From the NCBI GenBank assembly GCA_964035575.1, contig OZ037908.1:1219898-1283897 (forward strand): DNA of 64,000 nt. The letters run 5' to 3'. The notes beneath the pieces were generated by a model, which saw only the letters and a list, made by a program, of their open reading frames with translations, did not search any database and was not told the origin of the DNA. Positions 49,101 to 61,100 of this stretch are shown in pieces. A program made the translations under genes and the position numbers. This stretch comes from Rhynchopus sp. YZ270_cl-10. Its lineage: Eukaryota > Euglenozoa > Diplonemea > Diplonemida > Diplonemidae. Each line of letters begins with the position of its first letter. Position 1 is the stretch's first letter.

Positions 49101-52100
49101 AAACCCGCAAACCCGCAAACCCGCAAACCCGCAAACCCGCAAACCCGCAAACCCGCAAACCCGCAAACCCGCAAACCCGCAAACCCGCAAACCCGCAAAC
49201 CCGCAAACCCGCAAACCCGCAAACCCGCAAACCCGCAAACCCGCAAACCCGCAAACCCGCAAACCCGCAAACCCGCAAACCCGCAAACCCGCAAACCCGC
49301 AAACCCGCAAACCCGCAAACCCGCAAACCCGCAAACCCGCAAACCCGCAAACCCGCAAACCCGCAAACCCGCAAACCCGCAAACCCGCAAACCCGCAAAC
49401 CCGCAAACCCGCAAACCCGCAAACCCGCAAACCCGCAAACCCGCAAACCCGCAAACCCGCAAACCCGCAAACCCGCAAACCCGCAAACCCGCAAACCCGC
49501 AAACCCGCAAACCCGCAAACCCGCAAACCCGCAAACCCGCAAACCCGCAAACCCGCAAACCCGCAAACCCGCAAACCCGCAAACCCGCAAACCCGCAAAC
49601 CCGCAAACCCGCAAACCCGCAAACCCGCAAACCCGCAAACCCGCAAACCCGCAAACCCGCAAACCCGCAAACCCGCAAACCCGCAAACCCGCAAACCCGC
49701 AAACCCGTCAAACCCGCAAACCCGCAAACCCGCAAACCCGCAAACCCGCAAACCCGCAAACCCGCAAACCCGCAAACCCGCAAACCCGCAAACCCGCAAA
49801 CCCGCAAACCCGCAAACCCGCAAACCCGCAAACCCGCAAACCCGCAAACCCGCAAACCCGCAAACCCGCAAACCCGCAAACCCGCAAACCCGCAAACCCG
49901 CAAACCCGCAAACCCGCAAACCCGCAAACCCGCAAACCCGCAAACCCGCAAACCCGCAAACCCGCAAACCCGCAAACCCGCAAACCCGCAAACCCGCAAA
50001 CCCGCAAACCCGCAAACCCGCAAACCCGCAAACCCGCAAACCCGCAAACCCGCAAACCCGCAAACCCGCAAACCCGCAAACCCGCAAACCCGCAAACCCG
50101 CAAACCCGCAAACCCGCAAAACCCGCAAACCCGCAAACCCGCAAACCCGCAAACCCGCAAACCCGCAAACCCGCAAACCCGCAAACCCGCAAACCCGCAA
50201 CCCAAACCCGCAAACCCGCAAACCCGCAAACCCGCAAACCCGCAAACCCGCAAACCCGCAAACCCGCAAACCCGCAACCCGCAAACCCGCAAACCCGCAA
50301 ACCCGCAAACCCGCAAACCCGCAACCCGCAAACCCGCAAACCCGCAAACCCGCAAACCCGCAAACCCGCAACCCGCAAACCCGCAAACCCGCAAACCCGC
50401 AAACCCGCAAACCCGCAAACCCGCAAACCCGCAAACCCGCAAACCGCAAACCCGCAAACCCGCAAACCCGCAAACCGCAAACCCGCAAACCCGCAAACCC
50501 GCAAACCGCAAACCCGCAAACCCGCAAACCCGCAAACCCGCAAACCGCAAACCCGCAAACCCGCAAACCCGCAAACCCGCAAACCCGCAAACCCGCAAAC
50601 CCGCAAACCCGCAAACCCGCAAACCCGCAAACCCGCAAACCCGCAAACCCGCAACCGCAAACCCGCAAACCCGCAAACCCGCAAACCCGCAAACCCGCAA
50701 ACCCGCAAACCCGCAAACCCGCAAACCCGCAAACCCGCAAACCCGCAAACCCGCAAACCCGCAAACCGCAAACCCGCAAACCCGCAAACCCGCAAACCCG
50801 CAAACCGCAAACCCGCAAACCCGCAAACCCGCAAACCCGCAAACCCGCAAACCGCAAACCCGCAAACCCGCAAACCCGCAAACCCGCAAACCCGCAAACC
50901 GCAAAACCCGCAAACCCGCAAACCCGCAAACCCGCAAACCCGCAAACCGCAAACCCGCAAACCCGCAAACCCGCAAACCCGCAAACCCGCAAACCCGCAA
51001 ACCCGCAAACCCGCAAACCGCAAACCCGCAAACCCGCAAACCCGCAAACCCGCAAACCCGCAAACCCGCAAACCCGCAAACCGCAAACCCGCAAACCCGC
51101 AAACCCGCAAACCCGCAAACCCGCAAACCCGCAAACCCGCAAACCCGCAAACCCGCAAACCCGCAAACCCGCAAACCCGCAAACCCGCAAACCCGCAAAC
51201 CCGCAAACCCGCAAACCCGCAACCCGCAAACCCGCAAACCCGCAAACCCGCAAACCCGCAAACCCGCAAACCCGCAAACCCGCAAACCCGCAAACCCGCA
51301 AACCCGCAAACCCGCAAACCCGCAAACCCGCAAACCCGCAAACCCGCAAACCCGCAAACCCGCACCGCAAACCCGCAAACCCGCAAACCCGCAAACCGCA
51401 AACCCGCAAACCCGCAAACCCGCAAACCCGCAAACCCGCAAACCCGCAAACCCGCAAACCCGCAAACCCGCAAACCCGCAAACCCGCAAACCCGCAAACC
51501 CGCAAACCCGCAAACCCGCAAACCCGCAAACCCGCAAACCCGCAAACCCGCAAACCCGCAAACCCGCAAACCCGCAAACCCGCAAACCCGCAAACCCGCA
51601 AACCCGCAAACCCGCAAACCGCAAACCCGCAAACCGCAAACCCGCAAACCCGCAAACCCGCAAACCCGCAAACCCGCAAACCCGCAAACCCGCAAACCGC
51701 AAACCGCAAACCCGCAAACCCGCAAACCCGCAAACCCGCAAACCCGCAAACCCGCAAACCCGCAAACCCGCAAACCGCAAACCCGCAAACCCGCAAACCC
51801 GCAAACCCGCAAACCCGCAAACCCGCAAACCCGCAAACCCGCAAACCCGCAAACCCGCAAACCCGCAAACCCGCAAACCCGCAACCCGCAAACCCGCAAA
51901 CCCGCAAACCCGCAAACCCGCAAACCCGCAAACCCGCAAACCCGCAAACCCGCAAACCCGCAAACCCGCAAACCCGCAAACCCGCAAACCCGCAAACCCG
52001 CAAACCCGCAAACCCGCAAACCCGCAAACCCGCAAACCCGCAAACCCGCAAACCCGCAAACCCGCAAACCCGCAAACCCGCAAACCCGCAAACCCGCAAA

Positions 52101-55100
52101 CCCGCAAACCCGCAAACCCGCAAACCCGCAAACCCGCAAACCCGCAAACCGCAAACCCGCAAACCCGCCGCAAACCCGCAAACCCGCAAACCCGCAAACC
52201 CGCAAACCCGCAAACCCGCAAACCCGCAAACCCGCAAACCCGCAAACCCGCAAACCCGCAAACCCGCAAACCCGCAAACCCGCAAACCCGCAAACCCGCA
52301 ACCCGCAAACCCGCAAACCCGCAAACCCGCAAACCCGCAACCCGCAAACCCGCAAACCCGCAAACCGCAAACCCGCAAACCCGCAAACCCGCAAACCCGC
52401 AAACCCGCAAACCCGCAAACCCGCAAACCCGCAAACCGCAAACCCGCAAACCCGCAAACCCGCAAACCCGCAAACCCGCAAACCCGCAAACCCGCAAACC
52501 CGCAAACCCGCAAACCCGCAACCCGCAAACCCGCAAACCCGCAAACCCGCAAACCCGCAAACCCGCAAACCCGCAAACCCGCAAACCCGCAAACCCGCAA
52601 ACCCGCAAACCCGCAAACCCGCAAACCGCAAACCCGCAAACCCGCAAACCCGCAAACCCGCAAACCCGCAAACCCGCAAACCCGCAAACCCGCAAACCCG
52701 CAACCCGCAAACCCGCAACCCGCAAACCCGCAAACCCGCAAACCCGCAAACCCGCAAACCCGCAAACCCGCAAACCCGCAAACCGCAAACCCGCAAACCC
52801 GCAAACCCGCAAACCCGCAAACCCGCAAACCGCAAACCCGCAAACCCGCAAACCCGCAAACCCGCAAACCCGCAAACCCGCAAACCCGCAAACCCGCAAA
52901 CCCGCAAACCCGCAACCCGCAAACCCGCAAACCCGCAAACCCGCAAACCCGCAAACCCGCAAACCCGCAAACCCGCAAACCCGCAAACCCGCAAACCCGC
53001 AAACCCGCAAACCCGCAAACCCGCAAACCCGCAAACCCGCAAACCCGCAAACCCGCAAACCCGCAAACCCGCAAACCCGCAAACCCGCAAACCCGCAAAC
53101 CCGCAAACCCGCAAACCCGCAAACCCGCAAACCCGCAAACCCGCAAACCCGCAAACCCGCAAACCCGCAAACCCGCAAACCCGCAAACCCGCAAACCCGC
53201 AAACCCGCAAACCCGCAAACCCGCAAACCCGCAACCCGCAAACCCGCAAACCCGCAAACCCGCAAACCCGCAAACCCGCAAACCCGCAAACCCGCAAACC
53301 CGCAAACCCGCAAACCCGCAAACCCGCAAACCCGCAAACCCGCAAACCCGCAAACCCGCAAACCCGCAAACCCGCAAACCCGCAAACCCGCAAACCCGCA
53401 AACCCGCAAACCCGCAAACCCGCAAACCCGCAAACCCGCAAACCCGCAAACCCGCAAACCCGCAAACCCGCAAACCCGCAAACCCGCAAACCCGCAAACC
53501 CGCAAACCCGCAAACCCGCAAACCGCAAACCCGCAAACCCGCAAACCCGCAAACCCGCAAACCCGCAAACCCGCAAACCCGCAAACCCGCAAACCCGCAA
53601 ACCCGCAAACCCGCAAACCCGCAAACCCGCAAACCCGCAAACCCGCAAACCCGCAAACCCGCAAACCCGCAAACCCGCAAACCCGCAAACCCGCAAACCC
53701 GCAAACCCGCAAACCCGCAAACCCGCAAACCCGCAAACCCGCAAACCCGCAAACCCGCAAACCCGCAAACCCGCAAACCCGCAAACCCGCAAACCCGCAA
53801 ACCCGCAAACCCGCAAACCCGCAAACCCGCAAACCCGCAAACCCGCAAACCCGCAAACCCGCAAACCCGCAAACCCGCAAACCCGCAACCGCAAACCCGC
53901 AAACCCGCAAACCGCAAACCCGCAAACCCGCAACCCGCAAACCCGCAAACCCGCAAACCCGCAAACCCGCAAACCCGCAAACCCGCAAACCCGCAAACCC
54001 GCAAACCCGCAAACCCGCAAACCGCAAACCCGCAAACCCGCAAACCCGCAAACCCGCAAACCGCAAACCCGCAAACCCGCAAACCCGCAAACCCGCAAAC
54101 CCGCAAACCCGCAAACCCGCAAACCCGCAAACCCGCAAACCCGCAAACCCGCAAACCCGCAAACCCGCAAACCCGCAAACCCGCAAACCGCAAACCCGCA
54201 AACCCGCAAACCGCAAACCCGCAAACCCGCAAACCCGCAAACCCGCAAACCCGCAAACCCGCAAACCCGCAAACCCGCAACCCGCAAACCCGCAAACCCG
54301 CAAACCCGCAAACCCGCAAACCCGCAAACCCGCAAACCCGCAAACCCGCAAACCCGCAAACCCGCAAACCCGCAAACCCGCAAACCCGCAAACCGCAAAC
54401 CCGCAAACCGCAAACCCGCAAACCCGCAAACCCGCAAACCCGCAAACCCGCAAACCCGCAAACCCGCAAACCCGCAAACCCGCAAACCCGCAAACCCGCA
54501 AACCCGCAAACCCGCAAACCCGCAAACCCGCAAACCCGCAAACCCGCAAACCCGCAAACCCGCAAACCCGCAAACCGCAACCCGCAAACCCGCAAACCCG
54601 CAAACCCGCAACCGCAAACCCGCAAACCCGCAAACCCGCAAACCCGCAAACCCGCAAACCCGCAAACCCGCTAAACCCGCAAACCCGCAAACCCGCAAAC
54701 CCGCAAACCCGCAAACCCGCAAACCCGCAAACCCGCAAACCCGCAAACCCGCAAACCCGCAAACCCGCAAACCCGCAAACCCGCAAACCCGCAAACCCGC
54801 AAACCCGCAAACCGCAAACCCGCAAACCCGCAAACCCGCAAACCCGCAAACCCGCAAACCCGCAAACCCGCAAACCCGCAAACCCGCAAACCCGCAAACC
54901 CGCAAACCCGCAAACCCGCAAACCCGCAAACCCGCAAACCCGCAAACCCGCAAACCCGCAAACCCGCAAACCCGCAAACCCGCAACCCGCAAACCCGCAA
55001 ACCCGCAAACCCGCAAACCCGCAAACCCGCAAACCCGCAAACCGCAAACCCGCAAACCCGCAAACCCGCAAACCCGCAAACCCGCAAACCGCAAACCCGC

Positions 55101-58100
55101 AAACCCGCAAACCCGCAAACCCGCAACCCAAACCCGCAAACCCGCAAACCCGCAAACCCGCAAACCCGCAAACCCGCAAACCCGCAAACCCGCAAACCCG
55201 CAAACCCGCAAACCCGCAAACCCGCAAACCCGCAAACCCGCAAACCCGCAAACCCGCAAACCCGCAAACCCGCAAACCCGCAAACCCGCAAACCCGCAAA
55301 CCCGCAAACCCGCAAACCGCAAACCCGCAAACCCGCAAACCCGCAAACCCGCAAACCCGCAAACCCGCAAACCCGCAAACCCGCAAACCCGCAAACCCGC
55401 AAACCCGCAAACCCGCAAACCCGCAAACCCGCAAACCCGCAAACCCGCAAACCCGCAAACCCGCAAACCCGCAAACCCGCAAACCCGCAAACCCGCAAAC
55501 CCGCAAACCCGCAAACCCGCAAACCCGCAAACCCGCAAACCCGCAAACCCGCAAACCCGCAAACCCGCAAACCCGCAAACCCGCAAACCGCAAACCCGCA
55601 AACCCGCAAACCCGCAAACCCGCAAACCCGCAAACCCGCAAACCCGCAAACCCGCAAACCCGCAAACCCGCAAACCCGCAAACCCGCAAACCCGCAAACC
55701 CGCAAACCCGCAAACCCGCAAACCCGCAAACCCGCAAACCCGCAAACCCGCAACCCGCAAACCCGCAAACCCGCAAACCCGCAAACCCGCAAACCCGCAA
55801 ACCCGCAAACCCGCAAACCCGCAAACCCGCAAACCCGCAAACCCGCAAACCCGCAAACCCGCAAACCCGCAAACCCGCAAACCCGCAAACCCGCAAACCC
55901 GCAAACCCGCAAACCCGCAAACCCGCAAACCCGCAAACCCGCAAACCCGCAAACCCGCAAACCCGCAAACCCGCAAACCCGCAAACCCGCAAACCCGCAA
56001 ACCCGCAAACCCGCAAACCCGCAAACCCGCAACCCGCAAACCCGCAAACCCGCAAACCCGCAAACCCGCAAACCCGCAAACCCGCAAACCCGCAAACCCG
56101 CAAACCCGCAAACCCGCAAACCCGCAAACCCGCAAACCCGCAAACCCGCAAACCCGCAAACCCGCAAACCCGCAAACCCGCAAACCCGCAAACCCGCAAA
56201 CCCGCAAACCCGCAAACCCGCAAACCCGCAAACCCGCAAACCCGCAAACCCGCAAACCCGCAAACCCGCAAACCGCAAACCCGCAAACCCGCAAACCCGC
56301 AAACCCGCAAACCCGCAAACCCGCAAACCCGCAAACCCGCAAACCCGCAAACCCGCAAACCCGCAAACCCGCAAACCCGCAAACCCGCAAACCCGCAAAC
56401 CCGCAAACCCGCAAACCCGCAAACCCGCAAACCCGCAAACCCGCAAACCCGCAAACCCGCAAACCCGCAAACCCGCAAACCCGCAAACCCGCAAACCCGC
56501 AAACCCGCAAACCCGCAAACCCCAAACCCGCAAACCCGCAAACCCGCAAACCCGCAAACCCGCAAACCCGCAAACCCGCAAACCCGCAAACCCGCAAACC
56601 CGCAAACCCGCAAACCCGCAAACCCGCAAACCCGCAAACCCGCAAACCCGCAAACCCGCAAACCCGCAAACCCGCAAACCCGCAAACCCGCAAACCCGCA
56701 AACCCGCAAACCCGCAAACCCGCAAACCCGCAAACCCGCAAACCCGCAAACCCGCAAACCCGCAAACCCGCAAACCCGCAAACCCGCAAACCCGCAAACC
56801 CGCAAACCCGCAAACCCGCAAACCCGCAAACCCGCAAACCCGCAAACCCGCAAACCCGCAAACCCGCAAACCCGCAAACCCGCAAACCCGCAAACCCGCA
56901 AACCCGCAAACCCGCAAACCCGCAAACCCGCAAACCCGCAAACCCGCAAACCCGCAAACCCGCAAACCCGCAAACCCGCAAACCCGCAAACCCGCAAACC
57001 CGCAACCCGCAAACCCGCAAACCCGCAAACCCGCAAACCCGCAAACCCGCAAACCCGCAAACCCGCAAACCCGCAAACCCGCAAACCCGCAAACCCGCAA
57101 ACCCGCAAACCCGCAAACCCGCAAACCCGCAAACCCGCAAACCGCAACCCGCAAACCCGCAAACCCGCAAACCCGCAAACCCGCAAACCCGCAAACCCGC
57201 AAACCCGCAAACCCGCAAACCCGCAAACCCGCAAACCCGCAAACCCGCAAACCCGCAAACCCGCAAACCCGCAAACCCGCAAACCCGCAAACCCGCAAAC
57301 CCGCAAACCCGCAAACCCGCAAACCCGCAAACCCGCAAACCCGCAAACCCGCAAACCCGCAAACCCGCAAACCCGCAAACCCGCAAACCCGCAAACCCGC
57401 AAACCCGCAAACCCGCAACCCGCAAACCCGCAAACCCGCAACCCGCAAACCCGCAAACCCGCAAACCCGCAAACCCGCAAACCCGCAAACCCGCAAACCC
57501 GCAAACCCGCAAACCCGCAAACCCGCAAACCCGCAAACCCGCAAACCCGCAAACCCGCAAACCCGCAAACCCGCAAACCCGCAAACCCGCAAACCCGCAA
57601 ACCCGCAAACCCGCAAACCCGCAAACCCGCAAACCCGCAAACCCGCAAACCCGCAAACCCGCAAACCCGCAAACCCGCAAACCCGCAAACCCGCAAACCC
57701 GCAAACCCGCAAACCCGCAAACCCGCAAACCCGCAAACCCGCAAACCCGCAAACCCGCAAACCCGCAAACCCGCAAACCCGCAAACCCGAAACCCGCAAA
57801 CCCGCAAACCCGCAAACCGCAAACCCGCAAACCCGCAAACCCGCAAACCCGCAAACCCGCAAACCCGCAAACCCGCAAACCCGCAAACCCGCAAACCCGC
57901 AAACCGCAAACCCGCAAACCCGCAAACCCGCAAACCCGCAAACCCGCAAACCCGCAAACCCGCAAACCGCAAACCCGCAAACCCGCAAACCCGCAAACCC
58001 GCAAACCCGCAAACCCGCAAACCCGCAAACCCGCAAACCCGCAAACCCGCAAACCCGCAAACCGCAAACCGCAAACCCGCAAACCCGCAAACCCGCAAAC

Positions 58101-61100
58101 CCGCAAACCCGCAAACCCGCAAACCCGCAAACCCGCAAACCCGCAAACCCGCAAACCCGCAAACCCGCAAACCCGCAAACCCGCAAACCCGCAAACCCGC
58201 AAACCCGCAAACCCGCAAACCCGCAAACCCGCAAACCCGCAAACCCGCAAACCCGCAAACCCGCAAACCCGCAAACCGCAAACCCGCAAACCCGCAAACC
58301 CGCAAACCCGCAAACCCGCAAACCCGCAAACCCGCAAACCGCAAACCCGCAAACCCGCAAACCCGCAAACCCGCAAACCCGCAAACCCGCAAACCCGCAA
58401 ACCCGCAAACCCGCAAACCCGCAAACCCGCAAACCCGCAAACCCGCAAACCCGCAAACCCGCAAACCCGCAAACCCGCAAACCCGCAAACCCGCAAACCG
58501 CAAACCCGCAAACCCGCAAACCCGCAAACCCGCAAACCCGCAAACCCGCAAACCCGCAAACCCGCAAACCCGCAAACCCGCAAACCCGCAAACCCGCAAA
58601 CCCGCAAACCGCAAACCCGCAAACCCGCAAAACCCGCAAACCCGCAAACCCGCAAACCCGCAAACCCGCAAACCCGCAAACCCGCAAACCCGCAAACCCG
58701 CAAACCCGCAAACCCGCAACCCGCAAACCCGCAAACCCGCAAACCCGCAAACCCGCAAACCCGCAACCCGCAAACCCGCAAACCCGCAAACCCGCAAACC
58801 CGCAAACCCGCAAACCCGCAAACCCGCAAACCCGCAAACCCGCAAACCCGCAAACCCGCAAACCCGCAAACCGCAAACCCGCAAACCCGCAAACCCGCAA
58901 ACCCGCAAACCCGCAAACCCGCAAACCCGCAAACCCGCAAACCCGCAAACCCGCAAACCCGCAAACCCGCAAACCGCAAACCCGCAAACCCGCAAACCCG
59001 CAAACCCGCAAACCCGCAAACCCGCAAACCCGCAAACCCGCAAACCGCAAACCCGCAAACCCGCAAACCCGCAAACCCGCAAACCCGCAAACCCGCAAAC
59101 CCGCAAACCCGCAAACCCCGCAAACCCGCAAACCCGCAAACCCGCAAACCCGCAAACCCGCAAACCCGCAAACCCGCAAACCCGCAAACCCGCAAACCCG
59201 CAAACCCGCAAACCCGCAAACCCGCAAACCCGCAAACCCGCAAACCCGCAAACCCGCAAACCCGCAAACCCGCAAACCCGCAAACCCGCAAACCCGCAAA
59301 CCCGCAAACCCGCAAACCCGCAAACCCGCAAACCCGCAAACCCGCAAACCCGCAAACCCGCAAACCCGCAAACCCGCAAACCCGCAAACCCGCAAACCCG
59401 CAAACCCGCAACCCGCAAACCCGCAAACCCGCAAACCCGCAAACCGCAACCCGCAAACCCGCAAACCCGCAAACCCGCAAACCCGCAAACCCGCAAACCC
59501 GCAAACCCGCAAACCGCAAACCCGCAAACCCGCAAACCCGCAAACCCGCAAACCCGCAAACCCGCAAACCCGCAAACCCGCAAACCCGCAAACCCGCAAA
59601 CCCGCAAACCCGCAAACCCGCAAACCGCAACCCGCAAACCCGCAAACCCGCAAAACCCGCAAACCCGCAAACCCGCAAACCCGCAAACCCGCAAACCCGC
59701 AAACCCGCAAACCCGCAAACCCGCAAACCCGCAAACCCGCAAACCGCAAACCCGCAAACCCGCAAACCCGCAAACCCGCAAACCCGCAAACCCGCAAACC
59801 CCGCAAACCCGCAAACCCGCAAACCCGCAAACCCCGCAAACCGCAAACCCGCAAACCCGCAAACCCGCAAACCCGCAAACCCGCAAACCCGCAAACCCGC
59901 AAACCCGCAAACCCGCAAACCCGCAAACCCGCAAACCCGCAAACCCGCAAACCCGCAAACCCGCAAACCCGCAAACCCGCAAACCCGCAAACCCGCAAAC
60001 CCGCAAACCCGCAAACCCGCAAACCCGCAAACCCGCAAACCCGCAAACCCGCAAACCCGCAAACCCGCAAACCCGCAAACCCGCAAACCCGCAAACCCGC
60101 AAACCCGCAAACCCGCAAACCCGCAAACCCGCAAACCCGCAAACCCGCAAACCCGCAAACCCGCAAACCCGCAAACCCGCAAACCCGCAAACCCGCAAAC
60201 CCGCAAACCCGCAAACCGCAAACCGCAAACCCGCAAACCCGCAAACCCGCAAACCCGCAAACCCGCAAACCCGCAAACCCGCAAACCCGCAAACCCGCAA
60301 CCCGCAAACCCGCAAACCCGCAAACCCGCAAACCCGCAAACCCGCAAACCCGCAAACCCGCAAACCCGCAAACCCGCAAACCCGCAACCCGCAAACCCGC
60401 AAACCCGCAAACCCGCAAACCCGCAAACCGCAAACCCGCAAACCCGCAAACCCGCAAACCCGCAAACCGCAAACCCGCAAACCCGCAAACCGCAAACCCG
60501 CAAACCCGCAAACCCGCAAACCCGCAAACCCGCAAACCCGCAAACCCGCAAACCCGCAAACCCGCAAACCCGCAAACCCGCAAACCCGCAAACCCGCAAA
60601 CCCGCAAACCGCAAACCCGCAAACCCGCAAACCCGCAAACCCGCAAACCCGCAAACCCGCAAACCGCAACCCGCAAACCCGCAAACCCGCAAACCCGCAA
60701 CCCGCAAACCCGCAAACCCGCAAACCCGCAAACCCGCAAACCCGCAAACCCGCAAACCGCAAACCCGCAAACCCGCAAACCCGCAAACCCGCAAACCCGC
60801 AAACCCGCAAACCCGCAAACCCGCAAACCCGCAAACCCGCAAACCCGCAAACCCGCAAACCCGCAAACCCGCAAACCCGCAAACCCGCAAACCCGCAAAA
60901 CCCGCAAACCCGCAAACCCGCAAACCCGCAAACCCGCAAACCCGCAAACCGCAAACCCGCAAACCCGCAAACCCGCAAACCCGCAAACCCGCAAACCCGC
61001 AAACCCGCAAACCCGCAAACCCGCAAACCCGCAAACCCGCAAACCCGCAAACCCGCAAACCCGCAAACCCGCAAACCCGCAAACCCGCAAACCCGCAAAA